Assembly: GCF_000018605.1 (NCBI RefSeq)
Contig: NC_010003.1
Location: 372,001-436,000 of the forward strand
Origin: Petrotoga mobilis SJ95
Lineage (GTDB): Bacteria; Thermotogota; Thermotogae; Petrotogales; Petrotogaceae
Length of the DNA stretch: 64,000 nt
Reading direction: 5' to 3'
Shown here: piece after piece, positions 9,074-17,152 of the stretch
Position numbering within the stretch: position 1 is the stretch's first letter
Layout of the letters: every line of letters begins with the position of its first letter
Translations under genes and position numbers: made by a program
The notes under the pieces: model-generated
The model's database searches: none
Seen by the model: the letters and a program-made list of their open reading frames with translations, nothing else
Told to the model about the DNA's origin: nothing

Positions 9074-12000
9074 TTAGAGTCTGTCAACATCTAGCTCATT
9101 CCCATCTTCATCGTAAAGTTTTATATCCAACATTAGTCCTTGTAATTCTTTTGTTAAAACTTTAAAACTTTCAGGAATCCCCGGTTCGGGAAGATTTTCT
9201 CCTTTTAATATTGCTTTGTAAACTTCATTCCTACCTTTAATATCATCAGATTTATAAGTTAACATTTCGTTTAGGGTATGAGCAGCTCCATGCGCTTCTA
9301 GAGCCCATACCTCCATTTCCCCAAATCTCTGTCCACCAAAATGGGCTTTACCACCTAATGGTTGTTGGTGAATTAAAGAGTACGGACCCGTCGATCTTGC
9401 ATGAATTTTATCTTTTGCTATATGGGACAATTTCAACATATACATGGATCCTACCGCCACTGGAAAATCGAATGGTTCACCTGTTCGACCATCTCTAAGA
9501 ACAATTTTACCGTTGGGCTGATCAGGATCATCGCCTAAATATAACTCGTGTTCTTCTCTTACTTTAGATAATTCATCCATGATTTCAGATTCAGTCGCAC
9601 CATCAAAAATAGGTGTGGCGTAGTAATCGTTAGTTAACATCGATAGCCACCCTAAATGAAGTTCCAAAACTTGTCCTATATTCATCCTTGACGGAACTCC
9701 TAGAGGTGAAAGCAACATTTGCAAAGGTGTTCCATCTGGTAGGAATGGCATATCTTCTTTGTTCAAAATGGTTGAAATAACACCTTTGTTTCCATGCCTA
9801 CCCGCTAATTTATCTCCAACTTGTAGTGTCTTTTTTGTAGCTATGAAAACTTTAACGTATTTATTTACGCCGATTTCTAAAGAAGGAATATCTTTCCTGT
9901 CAAAGATCTGAACGTCTATAACCCTTCCCTCAATTCCATGAGGAACCGTTAGAGATGAATCTTTAATGTCTCTACCTTTATCACCAAACACGGATTTAAT
10001 AAGCTTTTCTTCGGGAGTAGTATCTGATTCTCCTCTTGGGGTAACTTTTCCTACCAGGATATCCCCAGAAGATACGTAAGAACCAATTTTAACTATACCT
10101 TCTTCATCTAAATTCCTTAAAAGTTCTTTTTTGACATTTGGAATATCTGCAGTTATTTCTTCGGGACCCAATTGAGTATCCATAGCTTTCGTTTCAAAAA
10201 CTTCTATGTGTATCGATGTAAAGGCATCGTTTTCTAATAATTCTTGACTAACTACTATTGCGTCTTCAAAGTTGTATCCTTCCCACGGAAGAAAACCAAT
10301 GAAAATATTTCTCCCAAGAGCTAGCTCTCCCATATCCATGGAAGGGCCATCCGCTATGGCTTGCCCTTTTGTCACTACATCTCCAACGTTAACAATAGGA
10401 ACTTGGTTTATACACATGTCTTGGTTCGATCTAACATATTTTAATAAAGTGTATTCATCTTTTAAGGGTTCGTCATTGGAATCTTTTAGAACGTTATTCT
10501 CTTCGTCCAATCTAGTGATTACAATTTTTCTTCCATCCACATAATCAACAATACCTTTATGTTTTGCCATTATCAAATAGCCTGAGTCTCTCGCTGCTAA
10601 CCATTCTACTCCTGTACCAACAAAAGGAGCTTGAGGTCTAAGAAGAGGAACGGCCTGCCTTTGCATGTTTGACCCCATTAAAGCTCTGTTTGCGTCATCG
10701 TGCTCTAAAAATGGAATAAGAGCAGCTGATACAGAGGCAATCTGTTTTGGGGTGACTGATATATATTCAATCTCATCTTTGTGGAATAAACTGACTTTTC
10801 CTAAATATCTAGCTTCGATGTACTCTTCTACTAAAGAACCATCTTCCCCAATTTCGGCGGAAGCAGGGGCAATTCTATAAAGTTCTTCCTCGTCAGCACT
10901 CAAATATACTATATTGTTTAAATCAACTTTTGCATGCTTTACCCTGTAATAAGGAGTTTTCAAAAATCCATATTCATCGACTTTAGCTAAAATTGCCATA
11001 GAAGTGATTAATCCAATATTCGCACCTTCAGGGGTCTCGATAGGACACATCCTTCCATAATGAGAATGGTGGACATCCCTTACTTCAAATTTAGCATGTT
11101 CTCTTTTCAAACCTCCAGGACCTATTGCTGATAGCCTTCTCTTATGAGTTAGCTCAGCTAAAGGATTCACCTGATCTAAGAATTGCGATAATTGACTAGA
11201 TGCAAAGAATTGGTGAAAGGCAGTCATTATTGATCTGGAATTTATAAGGGATTGAGGACTTATTTTATTAATTGATTGAACACCTGCAAGTTTTTCAGGA
11301 GCATGCTGAATCATTTTAGAAAAAGCTCGTTCAAATTCGATTTGCATGAGTTCTCCAACCGATCTCACTCTTTTATTACCCAAATGATCTCTTGTGTCAA
11401 GTCCTTCAATATTTTCCTTAACATGCAGCAAGTATCTGGCGGACAAGATGATGTCTAACTTGTCAACAGCAAAAGTTTTAATAGGATATTTTATTTTGTC
11501 TTCCATATCTTCAGAAATATCCTTTTTTTCAACCTCTCGTAAATAATCAATATAAGCTTTTCTCAATTTTACCTGAATTTTCTGTCTTCCAATCTGCGAA
11601 AAATCGAATTTTTCAGGATTGAAGTACATATCTTCTATTTCTTCTTTGGCCTTCTGCGCCCTTGGAATTTCAGTAGGTTTTAATTTCGAAAAAATTTCTT
11701 TGTAAGCTTCTAGAGAAGTCAATCTTTCTTCTTTTTCATATCTTTTTTTCATCTTTTCTAACGTTATTTCTGCGACCAGATGAGCTACTGTTACACTCTT
11801 AATTTCATATTTTTTCAGCAGTTCCAAGACTTCGTATAATTTCATACCGTAAGTTGATTTTCTTGGGGGATCCATATCATCTAATTCCTGGAACGATAAG
11901 TCCGACAACACAGTACAATTGTTATAATTTGACAGTTCGACTTCATCATCTAAATCAATTTCCTTGGGGAATAATCGTAATATATCCAAATCATTCTCGT

Positions 12001-12637
12001 ATCCCAATGCCCTTAAAAAAAGGAAAAAATTGAATTTTCTTTTTCTGTCTATTCTGACCTGAAGAACCTCTTTACCTGGATTAGGGTTGTAAAGTATCTC
12101 CAACCAAGCCCCTTTAATGGGTAAAAAGTGAGCTATAAACATTTCTTTAGAAGTATCTGTCTCTTCTTCTTTTATAAAATACACCCCAGGGGATCTGACG
12201 AGTTGGTTAACTATTACCCTTTCTGCTCCATTGACAATAAATATACCTCTTTCAGTCATATAAGGGATGTTACACAAGAATATATCGTCTTTTTCTATCA
12301 TTTCACCTGTTGCTGAATCAGTTATCCTAACTTTTAAATAAGCTTTACCAGCATAAGTTAATCCCTTGTCCCTACATTCATTCTCACTAAAAGACGAGTC
12401 TTCAAACTTTACATCCACAAAATCAATCAAAAATTCTTTGTTTTTCTTCCCACTCGCTTTAACGGGTATCTTTATTGGCATATATCTTTTAATGCTTTCC
12501 ATAATCTTTTTATCTAAAAAATCCCTAAAAGAATCTTTTTGAATTTTCACTAAATCCTCGTATATTTCAGTTTTCTCTGGAACTTTCCCAAAAAACTTTC
12601 TTTCTCTCCTACCTACTTCTCTTACGACCGTATTCAA
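9074..12637 (-). CDS. rpoB: DNA-directed RNA polymerase beta subunit
   Basis: This is the beta subunit of RNA polymerase, forming the second half of the active-site cleft and the rifampicin pocket. Conserved blocks include SQLSQFLDQVNPLAELTHKR with GPGGL (Rif region), RHGNKGV and the C-terminal GKAHFGGQRFGEMEVWALEA clamp contact. At about 1187 residues the length is standard. An upstream GTG at 12646 is in frame, but GAGGTGG overlaps it and is ideally placed (5 nt) for TTG at 12637, which I prefer. The gene is separated from rplL by 140 nt that contain an attenuator-like hairpin. Confidence 0.97.
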   Translation of the reverse strand: MNTVVREVGRRERKFFGKVPEKTEIYEDLVKIQKDSFRDFLDKKIMESIKRYMPIKIPVKASGKKNKEFLIDFVDVKFEDSSFSENECRDKGLTYAGKAYLKVRITDSATGEMIEKDDIFLCNIPYMTERGIFIVNGAERVIVNQLVRSPGVYFIKEEETDTSKEMFIAHFLPIKGAWLEILYNPNPGKEVLQVRIDRKRKFNFFLFLRALGYENDLDILRLFPKEIDLDDEVELSNYNNCTVLSDLSFQELDDMDPPRKSTYGMKLYEVLELLKKYEIKSVTVAHLVAEITLEKMKKRYEKEERLTSLEAYKEIFSKLKPTEIPRAQKAKEEIEDMYFNPEKFDFSQIGRQKIQVKLRKAYIDYLREVEKKDISEDMEDKIKYPIKTFAVDKLDIILSARYLLHVKENIEGLDTRDHLGNKRVRSVGELMQIEFERAFSKMIQHAPEKLAGVQSINKISPQSLINSRSIMTAFHQFFASSQLSQFLDQVNPLAELTHKRRLSAIGPGGLKREHAKFEVRDVHHSHYGRMCPIETPEGANIGLITSMAILAKVDEYGFLKTPYYRVKHAKVDLNNIVYLSADEEELYRIAPASAEIGEDGSLVEEYIEARYLGKVSLFHKDEIEYISVTPKQIASVSAALIPFLEHDDANRALMGSNMQRQAVPLLRPQAPFVGTGVEWLAARDSGYLIMAKHKGIVDYVDGRKIVITRLDEENNVLKDSNDEPLKDEYTLLKYVRSNQDMCINQVPIVNVGDVVTKGQAIADGPSMDMGELALGRNIFIGFLPWEGYNFEDAIVVSQELLENDAFTSIHIEVFETKAMDTQLGPEEITADIPNVKKELLRNLDEEGIVKIGSYVSSGDILVGKVTPRGESDTTPEEKLIKSVFGDKGRDIKDSSLTVPHGIEGRVIDVQIFDRKDIPSLEIGVNKYVKVFIATKKTLQVGDKLAGRHGNKGVISTILNKEDMPFLPDGTPLQMLLSPLGVPSRMNIGQVLELHLGWLSMLTNDYYATPIFDGATESEIMDELSKVREEHELYLGDDPDQPNGKIVLRDGRTGEPFDFPVAVGSMYMLKLSHIAKDKIHARSTGPYSLIHQQPLGGKAHFGGQRFGEMEVWALEAHGAAHTLNEMLTYKSDDIKGRNEVYKAILKGENLPEPGIPESFKVLTKELQGLMLDIKLYDEDGNELDVDRL

Positions 12638-12692
12638 AGGAACCACCTCGGTATTTAGTCAAAATAGAATTGATGAAAAATAAGTGAAAAAT

Positions 12693-12717
12693 CGCATTAG
12701 ACAAAATGTCCAATGCG
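12693..12717 (-). terminator. Attenuator-like hairpin between rplL and rpoB
   Basis: On the minus strand an 11-bp stem (CGCATTGGACA / TGTCTAATGCG, one G-U pair) closes a 3-nt loop and is followed by TTTTTC. This is a short intrinsic terminator placed 55 nt before rpoB. By analogy with the partial terminator in the E. coli rplL-rpoB gap, it probably lowers RNA polymerase output relative to L7/L12 rather than stopping all transcripts. Confidence 0.75.
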
Positions 12718-12786
12718 AACTAAATTATAACTTTTTTTCATGAAGAAGAGGTTAAAAAAAGACTTCAACTTAATTTCGAATTCGAC

Positions 12787-13173
12787 TTATTTTAATTCTA
12801 CTTCGGCTCCCGCTTCTTCAAGTTTTTTCTTAATTTCTTCGGCTTCTTCCTTTGGAACACCTTCTTTTATAACTGCGTCTGGGGTTCCAGCTTTTTCAAC
12901 GAGATCTTTAGCTTCTTTTAAACCTAAATTTGTAATTTCTCTTACAACCTTTATTACACCGATTTTTTTGTCTCCAAAACCTTTCAAAACCACTTTAAAA
13001 TCTGTTTTTTCTTCTTCTTGTTGTGCCGGAGAAACACCTGCTACACCTGGTACAGCTGCCATTACGGGAGCTGCTGCAGAAACTCCAAATTCATCCTCGA
13101 GCGCTTTCACTAGTTCAGCCAATTCTCCTACGGTCATATTTTTAATTTCGTTGATAAGTTCCTCTTTTGTCAT
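12787..13173 (-). CDS. rplL: 50S ribosomal protein L7/L12
   Basis: L7/L12 forms the mobile stalk of the large ribosomal subunit that recruits and activates translation GTPases. The 128-residue protein has the N-terminal dimerisation helix pair (residues 1-35), an Ala/Pro/Val hinge (about 36-55) and the C-terminal domain with the signature [20 protein letters not shown]. It follows rplJ by 18 nt behind GGAGGTG. The pairing with rplJ and its leader matches the stoichiometric L10(L12)n module. Confidence 0.98.
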   Translation of the reverse strand: MTKEELINEIKNMTVGELAELVKALEDEFGVSAAAPVMAAVPGVAGVSPAQQEEEKTDFKVVLKGFGDKKIGVIKVVREITNLGLKEAKDLVEKAGTPDAVIKEGVPKEEAEEIKKKLEEAGAEVELK

Positions 13174-13191
13174 TTTCCTACACCTCCAAAC

Positions 13192-13728
13192 TTATTTTTT
13201 TTCTTTAATTGCATTTATTACGTACACCACTTTTCTTAAATTACCTGATAAAGCATTTACCAATCCTGAAATAGGACTATTAAGAGACCTTACAACAGTA
13301 GCGTAAAGTTCTTGTTTTGAAGGCAGTTTAGCATACTCTTCTGCTTTGGCTGCATCAAAAATCTTTCCTTCTAAAACCCCACCTTTTATAAAAGGTTTGT
13401 TATTATGAGATTCAGAAAATTTTTTTACAGCTTTTAAAACATCAACTGGATCTGACTCCTCAGCATATATAACTCCAGTACTACCTTCAAAAAATTTTTC
13501 AAAGTCTTCCAACTCTTTATTAGCTAATTTAACAGCTGTTTTTAACAAAGAAGTACGATAGACAGTGAAAACAACATCCTTTCCAAAATTCTTATATAGT
13601 TCTAACCTGAAGTCGTTAGACTCTAATACAGACATTCCAGAAAAATCAACGAACAAAATAACAGGCGAAGACTCCAAAGCATAAATAAAACTGTCTATTA
13701 AAGACTTTTTGCGTTCTTTAGTTAACAA
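13192..13728 (-). CDS. rplJ: 50S ribosomal protein L10
   Basis: L10 anchors L7/L12 dimers to the ribosomal stalk base and is normally the autoregulator of its own operon. The frame is open further upstream (to 13761), but that extension runs into the SD and leader terminator. GGAGG at 13742-13738 is placed for TTG at 13728, giving 178 residues starting LTKERKKSLIDSF, the family length. The C-terminal helix that binds L12 dimers is present. The gene lies directly behind a structured leader RNA and terminator. Confidence 0.95.
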   Translation of the reverse strand: MLTKERKKSLIDSFIYALESSPVILFVDFSGMSVLESNDFRLELYKNFGKDVVFTVYRTSLLKTAVKLANKELEDFEKFFEGSTGVIYAEESDPVDVLKAVKKFSESHNNKPFIKGGVLEGKIFDAAKAEEYAKLPSKQELYATVVRSLNSPISGLVNALSGNLRKVVYVINAIKEKK

Positions 13729-13753
13729 AAAATAACACCTCCTTAAATAAAAA

Positions 13754-13773
13754 AGCCGCAATGGGTAGCGGCT
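13754..13773 (-). terminator. Attenuator terminator of the L10 leader
   Basis: On the minus strand a 6-bp GC-rich stem, AGCCGC/GCGGCT, with the loop TACCCATT is followed by TTTTTTA, 12 nt before the rplJ SD. Its loop contains ACCCATT, complementary to AATGGGT upstream in the leader (13835-13841), so an alternative pairing could prevent the terminator from forming. Confidence 0.8.
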
Positions 13774-13794
13774 AAAAGAAACAAAAATTATTCC

Positions 13795-13880
13795 TTTATC
13801 CGCGTACCTCGGTAGGCGAGATTTCGCCTCTTTAACCCATTAAAGACCTACTTTCATTGGCACGCAATCTGTTATTACTT
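13795..13880 (-). ncRNA. Ribosomal protein L10 leader
   Basis: The 166-nt gap between rplA and rplJ holds a compact RNA structure. The long-range helix GCGTGCC/GGTACGC (13859-13865 with 13802-13808) encloses hairpin CTTTAA-TGGG-TTAAAG and hairpin AGGCGA-AATC-TCGCCT, followed by TACCGAGGTACG. The location and the internal GCCTACCGAGG segment match L10 leaders, where the L10-L12 complex binds and represses rplJ-rplL. Assignment rests on location, helix content and the conserved segment. A covariance-model search was not possible. Confidence 0.82.
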
Positions 13881-13894
13881 TTAAATACTTTCTT

Positions 13895-14605
13895 TTAAGC
13901 AACTGATGATAAAGATAAGGAGCTTAAATCGATATTAATACCGGGTCCCATTGTAGAAGCTATAACAGCTTTTCTAATAAATTTTCCCTTTGAATTTTCT
14001 GGCTTCATCTTCGTTAACTGGTCAAAAGCGGAAATTAAGTTTTCTTTTAAATCATCTTTATCGAAAGAAACCTTACCTATAGGAATGTGTATGTTTCCTG
14101 TTCTGTCATTTCTAACTTCAACCTTACCGGCTTTAAATTCTTTAACCGCTTGCGCTACGTCGTCGGTTACCGTTCCTGCTTTTGGAGATGGCATAAGACC
14201 TCGTGGACCTAGCACTTTTCCAAGTCTTCCTATTTTCCTCATGATATCGGGAGTAGCAATTGCCACATCAAAATCGGTCCAGCCTTCGTTGTTTATTTTT
14301 TCAATTAAATCATCGGAGCCAACAAAATCAGCGCCTGCTTGCTTAGCCTGAGCAGCTTTTTCTCCCTCTGCAAAAACTAAAACTCTCACATTTTTACCTG
14401 TTCCTTTAGGCAGAGAAACCGTACCTCTAACGTTTTGATCTCCTTTTTTTGGATCTATTCCTAAAAGCACATGGAGTTCCACAGTACCATCAAATTTTGT
14501 GTAAGAAGTCTTTTTTACTAAATCTAACGCTTCATCGATATCATAATTTTTTTGTTTATCTACAAGTTTTAAAACTTCTTTATACTTTTTTCCATGTTTT
14601 GGCAT
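13895..14605 (-). CDS. rplA: 50S ribosomal protein L1
   Basis: L1 forms the ribosomal L1 stalk that handles deacylated tRNA leaving the E site, and in many bacteria it represses its own mRNA. The 236-residue protein has the N-terminal [20 protein letters not shown] element and the signature around [22 protein letters not shown] (about residues 125-146). It begins at ATG 14605 with a GAGGAG SD and follows rplK by 17 nt. Confidence 0.98.
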
Positions 14606-14622
14606 AATCCTCTCCTCCCTTC

Positions 14623-15048
14623 TTAGTCTTCAATTTCTATACCCATACTTCTTGCGGTGCCGGCAATAATCTTCATTGCAGCATCCAAATCCTTAGCGTT
14701 AAGATCTTGCATCTTCGTTTCAGCAATCTCTCGGAGCTGCTTCCTTTTAATCTTGCCGACAACCTCCTTGCTTGGCTCCTTAGCACCAGATTTAAGACCA
14801 GCGGCTTTTTTTACCAAAAAAGAAGCGGGAGGAGTTTTTACTATAAACGTGAAAGATCGGTCTTCAAAAACAGATATTTCTACTGGTAACAATGTACCTG
14901 CTTGATCTGCAGTAGCAGCGTTGAACTTCTTACAAAATTCCATCAAATTTACACCATATTGCCCCAGTGCTGGTCCTACAGGTGGAGCTGGTGTAGCTTT
15001 TCCGGCTTCCAATTGCAATTTTACAACCCTCAAAAGCTTTTTTGCCAT
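14623..15048 (-). CDS. rplK: 50S ribosomal protein L11
   Basis: L11 lies at the GTPase-associated centre of the large subunit and binds 23S rRNA. The 141-residue sequence shows the two-domain arrangement. The N-terminal domain has [20 protein letters not shown]. The C-terminal RNA-binding domain has the signature [16 protein letters not shown] and ends in [13 protein letters not shown] small inverted repeat (15071-15097) lies in the nusG-rplK gap just before its SD. Confidence 0.98.
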
Positions 15049-15070
15049 AAATTCTTAACCTCCTTGTGGT

Positions 15071-15097
15071 AAAATGGGAAAATCCCTCCCACATTTT
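15071..15097 (-). other. Imperfect inverted repeat in the nusG-rplK gap
   Basis: The minus strand can fold as AAAATG(T)GGGA with TCCCATTTT around a short loop. It has no clean T-run and lies directly before the rplK SD. It may be a weak attenuator or an L1/L11 control element. This is inference only. Confidence 0.35.
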
Positions 15098-15099
15098 GT

Positions 15100-16164
15100 T
15101 TAATCGATGATCTTTTCAATTTCTCCTAAAGATAACGTTACTGTAGTTTCACGTCCAAACATAGTGACTACAACTTGTACTTCTTGTTTCTCCAAATCGA
15201 AATCTTTAATTTTACCTGTAAAATATTCAAAAGGACCATTTATAATCTTGACATGTTCTCCCAATTCGAAATCGGTTCTAACTTCTTTGACTTGCCTTTT
15301 TTGATAAGCTTCTTCACCCATCACTCTAAGAACAAATCTTACCTCGTTTTTATTCAATTTTACAGGTTTTCCGCCTATATTTAAGATAGTAGATACATAA
15401 GGCAAATTGCTAACTAATTCCTCAGTTTCTTTAATGTACATCATTTCGACAAAAACATAACCGGGAAATAAATTTTTCTTTTTTGTTTTTATAATCTTTA
15501 TCTCTTTGTGAAAAGGGGTCTCTCTGATATCAATGCTTCCTGAAAACTTTGCCTTATACTCTTTAGGCTCACACAATTTATCGCCTATTTGAACCTTACT
15601 TCCAATTTTAAATTTCTCATGGATAAAGGTTTCTCTGGGCAATAAGTAGATACTATTTTCTTTCGACTCGTTTTCAACGACTACTCTTTTAACTTTTTCA
15701 ACGGCTACAATTTCTCCGTCCACATCACTCTTATATTCGAGATTTTTACTGAACGGAGTCTCCGAACGAACTTTTTTCCCAGCTTTTAATCCCGCTAATA
15801 AACCTGCACTCTCAGGTATCAGAAAAGTCTTTGAATACTTTTTCCCTTCTGTCTCAACTAAAATCTTACGGAAATTTTTTATGTCTACTATCTTTCCTGA
15901 AGTTTTTGCGTATATTTCTGGCTCTCTTGCTAAAATATCTCCTTTTTTTACATCCTTACCCTTTTTAACAAAGATCTGAGCTTCTTTTTCAATGTAGATT
16001 TTTTGCACTCTTTTATTACTATAATTCAATTCATCAACTTCGGGTATTATTATTTTTCCAAAATACTTTTCATACCCTAAATTCTTTATTCTCTCTTCGA
16101 GAGTTTCTTTAACTTTATTTTCCATTCCTGAATAAACTTGTAGTACATACCATTCTTTTCGCAT
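15100..16164 (-). CDS. nusG: Transcription elongation factor NusG with inserted domain
   Basis: NusG binds RNA polymerase across the cleft and couples transcription with Rho or the ribosome. The protein is 354 residues, twice the usual 180. The NGN domain starts at KEWYVLQVYSGMENKVKETLEERI (residues 3-26). It is interrupted after the NLGYEKYFGKIIIPE segment by about 170 residues of Lys/Glu-rich beta sequence (about 45-225) and resumes at KNLFPGYVFVEM. The KOW domain is at the C-terminus (GEHVKIINGPFEYFTGKI). T. maritima NusG has the same enlarged form. The gene sits between secE and rplK. Confidence 0.96.
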   Translation of the reverse strand: MRKEWYVLQVYSGMENKVKETLEERIKNLGYEKYFGKIIIPEVDELNYSNKRVQKIYIEKEAQIFVKKGKDVKKGDILAREPEIYAKTSGKIVDIKNFRKILVETEGKKYSKTFLIPESAGLLAGLKAGKKVRSETPFSKNLEYKSDVDGEIVAVEKVKRVVVENESKENSIYLLPRETFIHEKFKIGSKVQIGDKLCEPKEYKAKFSGSIDIRETPFHKEIKIIKTKKKNLFPGYVFVEMMYIKETEELVSNLPYVSTILNIGGKPVKLNKNEVRFVLRVMGEEAYQKRQVKEVRTDFELGEHVKIINGPFEYFTGKIKDFDLEKQEVQVVVTMFGRETTVTLSLGEIEKIID

Positions 16165-16221
16165 CTTATATTATTCTCACCACATCTCATTCAACAAATT
16201 TATGCGTCTCTAATCAAATGA

Positions 16222-16440
16222 TTATTGAGTAGGTACTCCGCTTCCTCTTAAGAAAACCGGATAAACTAACCATGAAAACAGTTGTAAAAGTCCAAAATCA
16301 ACAGCAAAAAGATAAACTGCAAAGATTGCTATAACAATCAACACAACCAAAGTAGAATTTAACAACTCTTTTCTGGTGGGCCAATTAATTTTCTTTGCCT
16401 CTTGCCAAACGGAAGTTAAAAAAATCCAAAATTTAGACAT
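16222..16440 (-). CDS. secE: Preprotein translocase subunit SecE
   Basis: SecE clamps the SecY channel in the inner membrane. The 72-residue protein has the conserved amphipathic segment VWQEAKKINWPTRKELLNST followed by one long transmembrane helix (about residues 29-50) and a short tail, the minimal single-span form. It lies between rpmG and nusG, the standard place. Confidence 0.95.
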   Translation of the reverse strand: MSKFWIFLTSVWQEAKKINWPTRKELLNSTLVVLIVIAIFAVYLFAVDFGLLQLFSWLVYPVFLRGSGVPTQ

Positions 16441-16477
16441 TTATAAACACTCCCCTATTGTTATGAAAAATACACAA

Positions 16478-16642
16478 CTAAATTTTCGATTCCACATGAA
16501 GAGTATGTTTTCTACAATGAGGACAGTACTTTTTTAATTCGATTTTTTCTTTGTAATTTCTATTTTTCTTTTTATAATAGTTTCTATTATTACACTCTGT
16601 ACATTTCAAAGAAAATTCTATAATTTGGGATTTAGCCGCCAC
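16478..16642 (-). CDS. rpmG: 50S ribosomal protein L33
   Basis: L33 is a small zinc-ribbon protein of the large subunit. An open frame extends upstream through the tRNA-Tyr gene, but the gene itself starts at GTG 16642 behind GAGGTG, giving 54 residues. Two CxxC pairs (CTEC at residues 14-17 and CPHC at 40-43) show the zinc-binding type. The body NRNYYKKKNRNYKEKIELKK is typical of the family. Confidence 0.93.
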   Translation of the reverse strand: MAAKSQIIEFSLKCTECNNRNYYKKKNRNYKEKIELKKYCPHCRKHTLHVESKI

Positions 16643-16679
16643 TGTTATCACCTCTTTCTGTGATGAATTAAAATACAAA

Positions 16680-16766
16680 TGGTGGTGAGGGAAGGATTCG
16701 AACCTTCGAAGGCAGTCTGCCAGCGGATTTACAGTCCGCCCCCTTTGGCCGCTCGGGCACCTCACC
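16680..16766 (-). tRNA. tRNA-Tyr (anticodon GTA)
   Basis: The 87-nt gene folds with a GGTGAGG/CCTCACC acceptor stem, anticodon GTA (16730-16732) within CTGTAAATC, a long class II variable arm and a TTCGAATC T-loop. The CCA end is encoded. It lies between tRNA-Thr and rpmG in the same transcript. Confidence 0.96.
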
Positions 16767-16785
16767 ATGAAATTCAAAAAAACGT

Positions 16786-16861
16786 TGGAGCCGATGAAGG
16801 GACTTGAACCCCCAACCTGCTGATTACAAGTCAGCCGCTCTGCCAGTTGAGCTACATCGGC
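16786..16861 (-). tRNA. tRNA-Thr (anticodon TGT)
   Basis: The 76-nt gene folds as a standard cloverleaf: GCCGATG/CATCGGC acceptor stem, D-loop AGCTCAACTGGCAGAGC, anticodon TGT (16826-16828) and T-arm GGGGGTTCAAGTCCC. The CCA is encoded. It is the first gene of the superoperon, about 20 nt after the predicted start of transcription. Confidence 0.96.
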
Positions 16862-16887
16862 AACCAGTTATTTACCAACTGAAGTTG

Positions 16888-16916
16888 ATTATATCAAACC
16901 AAAAAAACGTTGTCAA
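16888..16916 (-). promoter_or_regulatory. Consensus sigma70 promoter of the tRNA/rpmG-rpoC superoperon
   Basis: A perfect TTGACA (16916-16911) and a perfect TATAAT (16893-16888) are separated by 17 nt on the minus strand. This is the strongest promoter by eye in the window and fits a highly expressed tRNA and ribosomal/RNA polymerase operon. Confidence 0.93.
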
Positions 16917-17011
16917 TGGATTTTAAGTTAAAAATATATTAAATTGTACTTTAAGTTGGTTGACATCTGTTATCAAAAAATCCAATAACAAAGAATTTAT
17001 CTTTACATATT

Positions 17012-17039
17012 TTGTTTTTAACAATATTCATGGTAAAAT
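17012..17039 (+). promoter_or_regulatory. Possible promoter for clpC-radA-disA
   Basis: TTGTTT-N16-TAAAAT lies about 115 nt before clpC. It is the best-scoring candidate by eye in an AT-rich gap. A TTGACA at 16960-16965 on the same strand lacks a credible -10. I see no CtsR-like direct repeat. Confidence 0.35.
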
Positions 17040-17152
17040 AATATTGAAGTGAAAGTATAAAAAATGGCTAATAATAATATTTCTATATAAAGCGACGCGA
17101 ACTAATCGGTAGTTTCTGTTGCTTAGATGTACGGTAAAGGAGGAGAGTAGAC

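Noticed and set aside
12740-13306. 188-codon plus-strand frame opposite rplL
   Set aside because: Antisense shadow of rplL and the end of rplJ. The Ser/Pro-rich translation and lack of an SD fit a shadow.
16478-16777. 99-codon frame that includes rpmG
   Set aside because: The upstream part reads through the tRNA-Tyr gene. The SD and family length place the L33 start at GTG 16642.
16960-16988. TTGACA on the plus strand before clpC
   Set aside because: At 16-18 nt the hexamers are CCAATA, CAATAA or AATAAC, none a credible -10.
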